Assembly (NCBI GenBank): GCA_946553025.1
Contig: CAMNRM010000041.1
Span: forward strand, 1-44,567
DNA: 44,567 nt
Origin: an uncultured Clostridium sp.
Lineage (GTDB): Bacteria; Bacillota; Clostridia; Lachnospirales; Lachnospiraceae
Reading direction: 5' to 3'
Positions 33,935 through 43,653 of the stretch are shown here, piece after piece. How positions within the stretch are numbered: position 1 is the stretch's first letter; each line of letters starts with the position of its first letter. The notes beneath the pieces are model-generated. The model did not search any database. It saw nothing but the letters and a program-made list of their open reading frames with translations, and was not told the origin of the DNA. Position numbers and translations under genes: made by a program.

Positions 33935-36900
33935 ATGAAAAACGAAAAGCAAATAGAAACCAGTTTTATTAAAAAGCTTGTAGAGTTAAAATATACTTAC
34001 CGTGAAGACATTAAGACAAAAGCAGCACTGGAAGAAAATTTTCGGAATCATTTTCAAAATCTAAATCGAGTCAAGCTAAGTGATTCAGAATTTCAAAGAT
34101 TGAAAGAAATGATTATTACTCCCGACGTATTTGCAGCAGCAAAAATCCTAAGAGAAACCAATACGTTTAAACGTGATGATGATACACCATTACAATATAC
34201 TTTAGTAAATACTGCTGACTGGTGTAAAAATGAATATGAAGTTATAAATCAGCTTCATATCAATACAGAAACCAATTATCATCGTTCCGACGTAATCCTT
34301 CTTATTAATGGTATTCCTACGGTTCAAATAGAATTAAAAGCATTGGAAATTATTCCTAAAAGAGCAATGGAACAGGTGGTTGAATATAAAAATGATCCTG
34401 GTAATGGATTTACCAATTCTTTGCTTTGTTTTATACAACTTTTTATTGTAAGTAATGAGAGTAATACTTATTATTTTGCAAATAACAATAAAGAACATTT
34501 TAATTTTAATGCGGATGAGGGTTTTTTACCTGTTTACCAGTTTGCAGATAAAAAAAATAAGAAAATTTCCTGTCTATATGATTTTTCTGAAACATTATTG
34601 CGCAAATGTGCTTTAGGAGAATTAATTAGCAGATACATGGTTTTAGTGGCGAATGAACGAAAAATGATGATTATGCGGCCTTACCAAATTTATGCAGTTA
34701 AAGCAATCATTGACTGTATCAATGAAAATCGGGGAGATGGCTATATTTGGCATACTACGGGAAGCGGAAAGACTCTTACTTCCTTTAAGGCATCAACATT
34801 ATTAAAGGATAATCAAAATATAGCAAAATGTCTTTTTGTTGTGGACAGAAAAGATCTTGACAGACAAACAAGAGAAGAATTTAATAAGTTTCAGGAAGGC
34901 TGTGTTGAAGAAAATACAAACACGGACACTCTGGTAAAACGCCTTATTTCTGAAGATTATCGTCATAAGGTTATTGTAACAACGATTCAAAAACTTGCAT
35001 TGGCATTAAATGAAGATAATAAAAAAAGCAGAGAAAGGAAGAAAAAGGGAGAGTTGGCCTATAAAGAACAGCTTGCTCCTTTAAAAGATAAAAGGATAGT
35101 GATTATCTTTGATGAATGTCATCGTTCGCAATTTGGAGAAAACCACAGAGCAATTAAAAATTTTTTTCCGAAGGCTCAGCTTTTTGGCTTTACAGGAACG
35201 CCTATTTTTGAAAAAAACGCAACGTACAGGAAAATTGACGGCACTATAGGTTCTTATAAAACAACAAAGGATATTTTTAATAAAGAACTTCATGTATATA
35301 CAATTACAAATGCGATTGATGATAAGAACGTGCTGCGTTTTCATGTTCACTATTTTAAACAGAAAAAGAATAAGGACGATAATATCTCAAAAATAAATGA
35401 GGAAACAAATAAACGGGCTGTGGTGCAGACAATCTTATCGAAACATGATATAATAACTAATGAGCGAAGATATAATGCTATTTTGGCAACAGCTTCCATT
35501 AATGATGCCATTGAATATTATGAATTGTTTAATACAATGCAAAAAGATTTTTCAAAAAACAACAGCAATTTTAAAGCATTAAATATAACCTGTGTATTTA
35601 CTCCTCCGGCGGAAGGAAATAAAGATGTTCAGCAAATCCAGGAAGATCTTCCGCAAGAAAAGGAAGATAATAAAAAAGAACCTGCAAAAAAGAAAATTGC
35701 ACTTTCAAAAATTATTGACGATTATAATAAAAAATATAACACAAATTATGACATTAATAATTTTGACGGATATTATCAAGATGTTCAGCAGCGGATTAAA
35801 AATCAAAAATACACTAACATGGATTATCCGCATAAAAATAAAATCGATATTACCATTGTTGTCGATATGCTGCTGACAGGATTTGATTCTCAGTATTTAA
35901 ACACCTTGTATGTTGATAAAAATTTAAAATATCATGGGTTAATACAGGCTTTTTCGAGAACAAATCGAGTCCTTAATGATACAAAACCGTATGGAAATAT
36001 CTTTGATTTTAGAAATCAGACAGAAGAAGTGGATCGTGCTATTGCACTTTTTTCCGGTGAAGATACCAACAGACCTCCAAAAGAAATCTGGCTTGCTGAA
36101 CCTGCATCTGAAGTTGTCGAAAAACTGGGCACGGCAATGGCTGAACTGAAAACGTTTATGGAATCTCAGGGGCTGGAATGTAATGCAGAGGAACTGAGTA
36201 ATCTTAAAGGAAACTTGGCACAATGTGCATTTGTTCATAAGTTTAAAGAGGTTCAGCGACTAAAAGTACAACTTGAACAGTACACGGAAATCGAAGAGAA
36301 AGACAGGAAAAAAATGGAAGAACTGCTTCCGGAAGATTATATGCGTGCATTTCGTGGAGCCTATATGGATATTGCCCGAAAGTTAAGATCTGAACAGGGA
36401 AAAGATTTTACAAATAAAAATGCTGAAATAGAGCAGCTTGACTTTGAATTTGTTTTGTTTTCCTCAGCCATTATTGATAATGATTATATTATGGCACTTA
36501 TTGCAAAATATACACAGGAAGAGCCTCAAAAACAAAAGATGAGTAAAGAACAGCTGATTCAAATGCTTTCTGCAACATCTAATCTTCTTGATGAGAGAGA
36601 AGTTATTGTTGAATATATTCAGTCACTTCCGACAGGAACAGTTATGAATGAAAATGAAATCAAATTAGATTTTCAAAAATTTAAAGAACAAAAAAGCAAC
36701 CAAGAAGTTCGTGCTCTTGCCGAAAAACATGGGATTGCAGAAGAAGAAATGCAGGCATTTATTGAAAAAATTATTGAACGGATGATTTTTGATGGAGAAG
36801 AACTAAGTGATTTGCTGAATCCACTTAATCTAAGCTGGAGAGATAGAACAAAAAAAGAACTGGATTTGATGGAAGATTTAATTCCACTATTAAAAAAAAT

Positions 36901-36943
36901 GGCCAATGGCCGCGAAATTATGGGGCTGAATGCATATGAGTAA
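33935..36943 (+). CDS. hsdR: Type I restriction enzyme R subunit (system A)
   Basis: 1002 residues from ATG 33935, behind AAAGG; an ATG 12 codons upstream lies on the candidate promoter. The N-terminal nuclease centre is D119...E133-L-K135 (RSDVILL, TVQIELKALE), a PD-(D/E)xK site. The SF2 translocase follows: Walker A TTGSGKT with K279, DECH at 393-396 in IIFDECHRSQFGE, FGFTGTPIF, and motif VI QAFSRTNRV. A helical C-terminus links to the methylase core. It translocates DNA with ATP and cuts at a distance when the target is unmethylated. The region is visibly more AT-rich than the preceding genes, suggesting horizontal acquisition. Confidence 0.95.
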   Translation: MKNEKQIETSFIKKLVELKYTYREDIKTKAALEENFRNHFQNLNRVKLSDSEFQRLKEMIITPDVFAAAKILRETNTFKRDDDTPLQYTLVNTADWCKNEYEVINQLHINTETNYHRSDVILLINGIPTVQIELKALEIIPKRAMEQVVEYKNDPGNGFTNSLLCFIQLFIVSNESNTYYFANNNKEHFNFNADEGFLPVYQFADKKNKKISCLYDFSETLLRKCALGELISRYMVLVANERKMMIMRPYQIYAVKAIIDCINENRGDGYIWHTTGSGKTLTSFKASTLLKDNQNIAKCLFVVDRKDLDRQTREEFNKFQEGCVEENTNTDTLVKRLISEDYRHKVIVTTIQKLALALNEDNKKSRERKKKGELAYKEQLAPLKDKRIVIIFDECHRSQFGENHRAIKNFFPKAQLFGFTGTPIFEKNATYRKIDGTIGSYKTTKDIFNKELHVYTITNAIDDKNVLRFHVHYFKQKKNKDDNISKINEETNKRAVVQTILSKHDIITNERRYNAILATASINDAIEYYELFNTMQKDFSKNNSNFKALNITCVFTPPAEGNKDVQQIQEDLPQEKEDNKKEPAKKKIALSKIIDDYNKKYNTNYDINNFDGYYQDVQQRIKNQKYTNMDYPHKNKIDITIVVDMLLTGFDSQYLNTLYVDKNLKYHGLIQAFSRTNRVLNDTKPYGNIFDFRNQTEEVDRAIALFSGEDTNRPPKEIWLAEPASEVVEKLGTAMAELKTFMESQGLECNAEELSNLKGNLAQCAFVHKFKEVQRLKVQLEQYTEIEEKDRKKMEELLPEDYMRAFRGAYMDIARKLRSEQGKDFTNKNAEIEQLDFEFVLFSSAIIDNDYIMALIAKYTQEEPQKQKMSKEQLIQMLSATSNLLDEREVIVEYIQSLPTGTVMNENEIKLDFQKFKEQKSNQEVRALAEKHGIAEEEMQAFIEKIIERMIFDGEELSDLLNPLNLSWRDRTKKELDLMEDLIPLLKKMANGREIMGLNAYE

Positions 36944-38207
36944 GGACAAAAAAATAATTCCTAAATTAAGATTTCCCGGATATTACCTTGAATGGAGTTC
37001 CATGAAATTTGATTTTGAATTTTTACCAACAAACAATTTTTCAAGAGCTGAAATGAATGATTGTAAGGGTAATGTAAAAAATATTCATTATGGGGATGTG
37101 CTTATCAAGTATAATCATATTTTAAACAATACATTATCGATTCCCTTTATTAATGAAAATATAAATTTATCTAAATTTAAAAAGGAAAGTTATTTACAAA
37201 ACGGAGATATTATTATTGCTGATACTGCCGAAGATTTAACTGCTGGAAAAGCGGTAGAGGTTCAAAATATTGATTTCCCTATTTTGGCAGGACAGCATAC
37301 CTTTTTGTGCAGACCTAAAATGAAATTTGCTCCTAGGTTTTTAGGGTATTATTTTAATTCATCAGCATATCATCATAAATTAATACCTTTGCTTACAGGC
37401 ACAAAAGTCTATTCAATAAGTAAAGAAAATATAAAAAATACGTTAATTCTATATCCTAAAAACAATGAAGAACAGCAAAAAATTGCAGATTGTTTATATT
37501 CTGTAGATAATCTTATTGATGCAGAAAGCCGGAAATTGACGGCATTAAAAAAGTACAAAAAAGGGGTGATGCAAAAATTATTTCCTGGTGAAGGTGAACT
37601 TCTGCCTGTATGGAGATTTCCTGAATTCCAAAATCCTGGAGATTGGAAGTATGAGGAAATAAATAATATCGGAGAGGTAATTACCGGAAAAACGCCTTCA
37701 ACATCCGATTTATCTCTATGGAATGGCGATATACAGTTTGTAACACCTACCGATATTACAGAAGAAAAATATCAGCATCATACGCAAAGAACTGTTGTAA
37801 AAACACCAAAAATTAAAATATTACCCCCTTATACAATAATGTTTACTTGTATTGCTTCTGTTGGAAAAATAGCATTATCTGTATATCCCTGTATTACAAA
37901 TCAGCAGATTAATTCGATTATTCCCGGAAAAAATTATTATAATGAATTTGTATATTATTCATTATTGGGGAAAACATTTTCTGTCAAAAAACAATTGGCC
38001 AATACAACATTACCAATAATAAACAAAACGGATTTTTCAAAAATAAAAATTCCTGTAACTTTAAATGTAAAGGAACAGCAAAAAATTGCGGATTGTTTAT
38101 CAGAAATAGATTGTCTTATTACGGCTCAAACTAAAAAAGTTGAATATTTAACAACACACAAAAAGGGATTAATGCAAGGTTTTTTCCCTTCTTTAGAGGA
38201 GAACTAG
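36936..38207 (+). CDS. hsdS: Type I restriction specificity subunit S (system A)
   Basis: 423 residues from ATG 36936 (another in-frame ATG lies at 36930). It overlaps the hsdR stop by 8 bases with no clear ribosome site, implying coupled translation. Two target-recognition domains (about 1-170 and 205-380) each end in a repeated conserved helix: EEQQKIADCLYSVDNLI...LKKYKKGVMQKLFPG and KEQQKIADCLSEIDCLI...TTHKKGLMQGFFPS. GEVITGKTPSTSDLSLWNGD opens the second domain. The two domains read the two halves of a split DNA target. The full-length gene looks intact. Confidence 0.93.
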   Translation: MSKDKKIIPKLRFPGYYLEWSSMKFDFEFLPTNNFSRAEMNDCKGNVKNIHYGDVLIKYNHILNNTLSIPFINENINLSKFKKESYLQNGDIIIADTAEDLTAGKAVEVQNIDFPILAGQHTFLCRPKMKFAPRFLGYYFNSSAYHHKLIPLLTGTKVYSISKENIKNTLILYPKNNEEQQKIADCLYSVDNLIDAESRKLTALKKYKKGVMQKLFPGEGELLPVWRFPEFQNPGDWKYEEINNIGEVITGKTPSTSDLSLWNGDIQFVTPTDITEEKYQHHTQRTVVKTPKIKILPPYTIMFTCIASVGKIALSVYPCITNQQINSIIPGKNYYNEFVYYSLLGKTFSVKKQLANTTLPIINKTDFSKIKIPVTLNVKEQQKIADCLSEIDCLITAQTKKVEYLTTHKKGLMQGFFPSLEEN

Positions 38208-38209
38208 GT

Positions 38210-39526
38210 ATGAGTATAAATATACCAGATAAGCTTACAAAAGAGGAATATAATAAACTGATAAATAAAAAATTAAATACATCAGATTTAGGAAGATATA
38301 AAAATGATATTAAGGAAAATTATAAAAGGCCAAAAGGTGGTACAGAATATTTTTTAAATGAAAGTTTGTCCGAAGAAGTACGGGAAAGACTAGATTATAT
38401 TTTCAAAAGAATAGGCGATAAACAATTTGACAGCTTAAAAAATGTTGCTAAATATTTGCGGATGTTGCTTGATGAAAAAAATTATATTATGCTGTTTGCT
38501 TATAATGGCACAGGAAAAACAAGATTATCCATGGAATTTAAAAAGTTGGGCCAGTTCATTGATGAAAAAACAGGGCAAAAGTCTATAGATACATTATATT
38601 ATAATGCATTTACAGAGGATCTTTTTTACTGGCATAACGATTTAACCTATGACAGGGACAGATATTTAAACTTTAATGGCAATTCAAAATTTTTTGATGG
38701 TCTAAAAGAGCTGGCGATTGAAAACAGAATTCGTCCGTTTTTAAATACTTATGCAGATTTTGATTTTAAAATTGATTATGACAAATGTAGAATTTATTTT
38801 TATCGGGATGTAATGATTTCTGAAGATAACCAGGAAATTGACAGTATTAAAATATCACGCGGAGAAGAAAATACATTTATCTGGTGCTTTTTTCTTGCAA
38901 TTATCCAAATGATTGCTGATGGAGTGGAAGCCTATAATTGGGTTAAATATATTTATATTGATGATCCTATTTCCTCATTAGATGATAATAATGTTATTGC
39001 TGTAGCAAGTAATCTGGCGAAATTGTTAAGTAATCAAAATATTAAAATAGTTATTTCTACACATCATACATTATTTTATAATGTATTGTGCAATGAAATT
39101 AACAAACCGGAACAGCTTTATTTTCAAAGAAAAGCAAAGAGTGAAAATTATCTCTTAAAAGATACCAGCAAAACTCCGTTTTTTTATCATATTGCTCTGC
39201 TAAAGGAATTAAAAGAAGTTTCAGAAAATGGAATATTATATACCTATCATTTTAATATTCTTCGTAATATATTGGAAAAAACAGCTTCCTTTCATGGTTA
39301 CAGGCATTTTTCATCATGTTTACGAAAAGGAAATGATGATAACTCTATTGTTTATACAAGAATAATCAATCTTTTAAGTCATGGAAATTATTCTGTTTTT
39401 GAACCAAAAGAAATGGTTGAAGAAAATAAAGAATATTTTCGGACAATATTAAATGATTTTTTAGACGACTATAAATTCAATAGAAATATATTTAAAACGG
39501 AGCAAATGCAGGAGGAAAATGAATGA
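38210..39526 (+). CDS. PrrC-like ABC ATPase, candidate anticodon nuclease, inside the hsd operon
   Basis: 438 residues. Walker A is AYNGTGKT with K103-T104, an ABC-like signature ISRGEENTFIW starts at S216, and Walker B plus D-loop is YIYIDDPISSLDD with D251-D252. The switch histidine is in ISTHHTLF (H285/H286). The IDDPISSLDD form is typical of the AAA_13/PrrC group. The C-terminal domain has R352-NIL-E356 in LRNILEKTASF and H391 in LLSHGNYS; R-x3-E...H is the arrangement proposed for the tRNA-cleaving site of PrrC (Arg320, Glu324, His356 in E. coli). PrrC is also encoded inside a type I locus and held silent by it. It lies 2 bases after hsdS and overlaps hsdM. Nuclease activity is inferred. 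Confidence 0.75.
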   Translation: MSINIPDKLTKEEYNKLINKKLNTSDLGRYKNDIKENYKRPKGGTEYFLNESLSEEVRERLDYIFKRIGDKQFDSLKNVAKYLRMLLDEKNYIMLFAYNGTGKTRLSMEFKKLGQFIDEKTGQKSIDTLYYNAFTEDLFYWHNDLTYDRDRYLNFNGNSKFFDGLKELAIENRIRPFLNTYADFDFKIDYDKCRIYFYRDVMISEDNQEIDSIKISRGEENTFIWCFFLAIIQMIADGVEAYNWVKYIYIDDPISSLDDNNVIAVASNLAKLLSNQNIKIVISTHHTLFYNVLCNEINKPEQLYFQRKAKSENYLLKDTSKTPFFYHIALLKELKEVSENGILYTYHFNILRNILEKTASFHGYRHFSSCLRKGNDDNSIVYTRIINLLSHGNYSVFEPKEMVEENKEYFRTILNDFLDDYKFNRNIFKTEQMQEENE

Positions 39527-41313
39527 ATGATACACATCAAAAACAATTAGGTTCAGCATTATGGGCAATAGCTGATAAACTGCGCGGAGCAATGAATGCA
39601 GATGATTTCAGAGATTACATGTTATCCTTTCTCTTTCTTCGTTATCTTTCAGACAACTATGAAGAAGCTGTAAAAAAAGAACTTGGCGGCGATTATCTGT
39701 TAAGCGAAAATGAAATAAAAAACAACAGCAATACTATGGATGCCTACAGAGAAGAACTTAAACAGGTTATTGTCGATTATAGTAATTCTCTTCCTTTAAA
39801 TAAATTAGGTTTAAGTAACGATGAAACCGATAATGAAAGAATTGAAAAATTAAGAAATGAAGTAATTGATGATTATAGTAAGATGCTTTACAGCCAAAAT
39901 ATCATTCCCCTTGCGGTTTGGTACATTCGGAATTTAGAATATGTGGAAATACTTGAAAAGCAAATGCGGCGTAAAATTCACTATGTAATAAGGCCGGCAT
40001 TTTTATGGAGTAATATCTATGAATTGGCACGAACTCAAAATAATGAATTACTGAAAATCTTACAAAGTGGTTTTAAATATATTGAAAATGAATCCTTTGA
40101 AAGTAAGTTTCGTGGTTTGTTTTCTGAGGTTAATCTTGATTCTGATAAATTAGGAAAAAATTATTCCGAGCGAAATGCTCTTTTGTGTTCAATTATTACC
40201 GAAATAGCAAATAGTTTATCCGAGTTTCCAAACGAAATTGATCTTTTAGGGGATGCTTATGAATATTTAATTGGACAATTTGCCGCAGGTTCAGGAAAGA
40301 AAGCTGGAGAATTTTATACACCACAACAGGTTTCTACGATTCTTTCACGTATTGTTACCCTTGACAGTCAAGATCCACGCAATGGAAAGAAAAGCAAGCT
40401 TAGAAATATTCTGGATTTTGCCTGTGGTTCAGGTTCATTATTAATTAATGTAAAAAAACAACTTGGTGCAAATGGTATTGGGCAAATCTATGGGCAGGAA
40501 AAAAATATAACAACTTATAATCTTGCGCGTATGAACATGCTGCTTCATGGATTGAAAGATTCCGAATTTCAAATTTATCATGGTGATTCTCTGCTTAATG
40601 ACTGGAAAATTTTAAATGAGATGAATCCTGCAAAAAAAATGCAGTTTGAAGCTGTCGTGGCAAACCCTCCATTTAGTTATCGATGGGAGCCTAAAAAAGA
40701 AATGGCAGATGATTTTCGATTTAAAAGTTATGGGCTTGCACCAAAATCCGCAGCAGATTTTGCTTTTTTATTACATGGATTTCATTTTTTAAGTAATGAT
40801 GGAACAATGGCTATTATTTTACCCCATGGAGTATTGTTCCGCGGTGGTGCTGAAGAAAAAATCCGGACAAAGCTTCTGAAGGATGGAAATATTGATGCGG
40901 TTATCGGTTTACCTTCTAATCTATTTTTTTCGACAGGGATTCCGGTTTGTATATTAGTACTTAAAAAATGTAAAAAATTTGATGATGTGTTAATCATTAA
41001 TGCGAGTGAAGGTTTTAAAAAAGAACGGCGTCAAAATGTACTTTTAAAAAAACATGTTGATGAGATTATTGACACTTATCAATATAGAAAAGAAGAGAAT
41101 AAAAAATATTCTCGCCGAGTTTCTATGGCTGAAATTGAGAATAATAAATATAATTTGAATATTTCACGCTATGTTAGTACAGCACCTGAAGAAGAAATTA
41201 TAAATATAGAAGAAGTATGTCAGGAACTTGAAAAGATAGAAGCTGAAATTAATAAAGCAAAATCAAATCACAATTATTTTTTGAAAGAACTTGGTTTGAA
41301 ATTACTTCCCTAA
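39523..41313 (+). CDS. hsdM: Type I DNA adenine methyltransferase subunit M (system A)
   Basis: 596 residues. The start ATGA overlaps the previous stop and has GGAGGAAAATGA before it. An N-terminal helical HsdM domain comes first (LGSALWAIADKLRGAMNADD, LSFLFLRYLSDNYEE). The N6-methyltransferase core has AGEFYTPQQVSTILSRI, motif I DFACGSGSLLIN from D298, and catalytic motif IV NPPF at 381-384. GTMAIILPHGVLFRGGAEEK and FFSTGIPVCILVLKK follow. With S it methylates the target adenines; with R and S it forms the restriction complex. The gene order R-S-x-M with M last is less common than M-S-R. Confidence 0.95.
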   Translation: MNDTHQKQLGSALWAIADKLRGAMNADDFRDYMLSFLFLRYLSDNYEEAVKKELGGDYLLSENEIKNNSNTMDAYREELKQVIVDYSNSLPLNKLGLSNDETDNERIEKLRNEVIDDYSKMLYSQNIIPLAVWYIRNLEYVEILEKQMRRKIHYVIRPAFLWSNIYELARTQNNELLKILQSGFKYIENESFESKFRGLFSEVNLDSDKLGKNYSERNALLCSIITEIANSLSEFPNEIDLLGDAYEYLIGQFAAGSGKKAGEFYTPQQVSTILSRIVTLDSQDPRNGKKSKLRNILDFACGSGSLLINVKKQLGANGIGQIYGQEKNITTYNLARMNMLLHGLKDSEFQIYHGDSLLNDWKILNEMNPAKKMQFEAVVANPPFSYRWEPKKEMADDFRFKSYGLAPKSAADFAFLLHGFHFLSNDGTMAIILPHGVLFRGGAEEKIRTKLLKDGNIDAVIGLPSNLFFSTGIPVCILVLKKCKKFDDVLIINASEGFKKERRQNVLLKKHVDEIIDTYQYRKEENKKYSRRVSMAEIENNKYNLNISRYVSTAPEEEIINIEEVCQELEKIEAEINKAKSNHNYFLKELGLKLLP

Positions 41314-41365
41314 ATAATATTTTGAGGATATGGGAGCGGGCGATATATTATAGGAGATATCAGAG

Positions 41366-41836
41366 ATGAATAGAAATGAATTGGTAGAATTATTAGCGGA
41401 AGAAATGTTATTTGAAGTTGTAGCATCAAAAATAGAAGAAGTGGATCAGATTCCACGGATGCTGGAAAGAATTGGTTATTTAGATAATGAAGAAGAAGCT
41501 ATTTCTTTAATCAATCACTGTGAAATTGACCTGGACTCTCTTGAAATAATTCAGTTTACGGTAGAAAATGGAAAGATTATTATTGAATTTGAAATACCTC
41601 TTTTTGGTGTAAGTGCATTTCATGATAGTCAGGGGATTTTAAAGGTTACGGCAAGTGCAACTGGAAAATGTTCAATCCCGGATATTGATGTATTTGACTG
41701 GGACGAAGCATTTGATTGGGAAAATGGAGTTTGGAGAGATGATTTTGATGAAGGGATAATTGAAATTATTGAACTGCAGTATACCGGTGAGTCCTGTGAT
41801 GATTGGCGTGCTATAGGATGGATGCAGCAGAAATAA
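41366..41836 (+). CDS. Highly acidic hypothetical protein next to hsdM
   Basis: 156 residues with about 37 Asp/Glu against about 10 Lys/Arg, a net charge near -27 by my count. N-terminal helical part (ELVELLAEEMLFEVVASKIE), then beta-rich stretches (IIQFTVENGKIIIEFEIPLF), then a very acidic segment VFDWDEAFDWENG...RDDFDEG. No signal peptide or membrane helix. ATG behind GGAGATATCAGAG, 52 bases after hsdM, so probably the tail gene of operon A. Family not recognised. The charge would fit a DNA-mimic or a partner of a basic protein, but many ordinary hypotheticals are acidic. Confidence 0.65.
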   Translation: MNRNELVELLAEEMLFEVVASKIEEVDQIPRMLERIGYLDNEEEAISLINHCEIDLDSLEIIQFTVENGKIIIEFEIPLFGVSAFHDSQGILKVTASATGKCSIPDIDVFDWDEAFDWENGVWRDDFDEGIIEIIELQYTGESCDDWRAIGWMQQK

Positions 41837-41907
41837 ATGAAGAAATTTGACGGGAAGTGTTTTATATTGGATTTAAAGAGAAAGCCAGATTATTGATAAA
41901 TTATTTG

Positions 41908-41930
41908 CGTTCGTAAATTATTTATGAACG
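41908..41930. promoter_or_regulatory. 23-bp palindrome upstream of hsdM of system B
   Basis: CGTTCGTAAAT-T-ATTTATGAACG: 11-base arms with a single mismatch around one base, just upstream of the -35 box at 41946. Length and symmetry suit a dimeric regulator's operator. There is no T-tract, so it is not a terminator. The rest of the 314-base gap 41837-42150 shows only the promoter below and no gene. Confidence 0.55.
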
Positions 41931-41945
41931 ATAGTTCACAGAAGG

Positions 41946-41975
41946 TTGAAAAACGTGCAAAAAGTGTGTTATACT
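41946..41975 (+). promoter_or_regulatory. Promoter of system B
   Basis: TTGAAA at 41946-41951, 18 bases, TATACT at 41970-41975, giving a leader of about 170 bases before hsdM. Confidence 0.6.
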
Positions 41976-42150
41976 CTTAAAAGTGCTTTACATACGGTTG
42001 CATATAGAAGAGCTGGGTTCTGCGATGTAAGATATAATGAGTAAAATATCACTACAGATGTGCTTATAAAGACACGTGAATATCTAAAGTGTGGTATTGC
42101 TGATATTGTGGAAATAGTCCCAGATGAATCATCAGAGAAGGAAAACTAAA

Positions 42151-43653
42151 ATGGCAGATAAAAATACAGCTGATATTGGCTTTGAAAAACAGATATGGGA
42201 TGCAGCCTGTGTGCTTCGCGGCAACATGGATGCATCAGAATATAAGAACGTCGTTCTGGGATTGATTTTTCTGAAGTATATCTCAGATCGGTTTGATGAT
42301 AAGTACCAGGAGCTTGTTGAAGAGGGCGACGGATTTGAGGAAGACATCGATGAATATACTTCTGAAGGCATCTTTTTTGTACCGGCGGGTGCACGCTGGA
42401 GAGAGATTGCAGCAAAAGCACATACACCGGAAATCGGTACAGCTATCGATGATGCCATGCGTGCTATTGAAAAAGAAAACAAACGTCTGAAAGATATTCT
42501 TCCTAAGAACTTTGCACGTCCGGAACTGGATAAGCGCAGACTTGGTGATGTGGTAGATTTATTCACCAATATTCAGATGATCGAACACGGCAGTGAGAAA
42601 GATATTCTGGGCCGTACTTATGAGTATTGTCTTTCCATGTTTGCAGAACAGGAAGGTAAACGTGGCGGTGAATTCTTTACTCCATCCTGCGTGGTACGTA
42701 CTTTGGTCGAAGTGTTAAAACCGTTTAAGGGCCGGGTATATGACCCTTGCTGCGGTTCAGGCGGTATGTTTGTCCAGTCGGCAAAATTTGTAGAAAACCA
42801 TAGCGGTAATATCAGCAATATCTCTATTTATGGTCAGGATTCAAATCCTACTACGTGGAAGATGGCACAGATGAACCTTGCGATCCGTGGTATTGAGCCG
42901 GATCTGGGAACTTATGCTGCTGATAGTTTTTTGGATGATCGTCATCCTACATTAAGAGCAGATTATATTATGGCCAATCCGCCATTTAATCTTTCAGATT
43001 GGGGCGCTGATAAATTAAAAGAGGACGTTCGCTGGCAGTATGGTATGCCGCCAGCAGGAAATGCCAACTTTGCATGGCTACAGCATATGATTTATCACCT
43101 TGCACCGGCAGGAAGAATCGGTATGGTACTTGCTAATGGTTCCCTGTCTTCTCAGTCAGGTGGTGAGGGTGAAATCCGTAAGAATATTGTCAATGCGGAT
43201 TTGGTTGAGTGCATTGTCGCAATGCCGACACAGCTTTTCTATACGACGCAGATTCCGGTTTCTCTTTGGTTTATCAATAAGCAAAAGAAACAATCCGGGA
43301 AGACTTTATTTATTGATGCCCGTAAGATGGGAACAATGGTAAGCCGCAAACTTCGTGAACTTACTGATGATGACATTAAGAAGATTTCAGACACCTATGA
43401 GGCATTTGTAGCCGGAACACTTGATGATGTGAAGGGCTTCTGTGCTGTTGCTGACCTTCAGGAAATTGAAAAACAGGACTTTATTCTGACACCGGGCAGA
43501 TATGTAGGTATTGAAGAAGTAGAGGATGACGGAGAACCGTTTGAAGAAAAAATGACACGCCTTACATCTGAGTTGTCGGATCTGTTTTCTAAATCTCACG
43601 AGTTAGAAGATGAAATTCGTAAGAAATTGGGGGCGATTGGGTATGAAGTGTAA
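42151..43653 (+). CDS. hsdM: Type I DNA adenine methyltransferase subunit M (system B)
   Basis: 500 residues from ATG 42151 behind AAGGAAAA; an in-frame ATG nine codons upstream lacks a site. DIGFEKQIWDAACVLRGNMD at the N-terminus, GGEFFTPSCVVRTLVEVLKP, motif I YDPCCGSGGMFVQSA from D198, and catalytic NPPF at 276-279 (MANPPFNLSDWG). TGRYVG near the end is the usual C-terminal block. It differs strongly from the system A methylase and has more balanced codon use, so the two systems are independent acquisitions. Its stop overlaps the start of an hsdS stub by 11 bases, the normal M-S overlap. Confidence 0.94.
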   Translation: MADKNTADIGFEKQIWDAACVLRGNMDASEYKNVVLGLIFLKYISDRFDDKYQELVEEGDGFEEDIDEYTSEGIFFVPAGARWREIAAKAHTPEIGTAIDDAMRAIEKENKRLKDILPKNFARPELDKRRLGDVVDLFTNIQMIEHGSEKDILGRTYEYCLSMFAEQEGKRGGEFFTPSCVVRTLVEVLKPFKGRVYDPCCGSGGMFVQSAKFVENHSGNISNISIYGQDSNPTTWKMAQMNLAIRGIEPDLGTYAADSFLDDRHPTLRADYIMANPPFNLSDWGADKLKEDVRWQYGMPPAGNANFAWLQHMIYHLAPAGRIGMVLANGSLSSQSGGEGEIRKNIVNADLVECIVAMPTQLFYTTQIPVSLWFINKQKKQSGKTLFIDARKMGTMVSRKLRELTDDDIKKISDTYEAFVAGTLDDVKGFCAVADLQEIEKQDFILTPGRYVGIEEVEDDGEPFEEKMTRLTSELSDLFSKSHELEDEIRKKLGAIGYEV

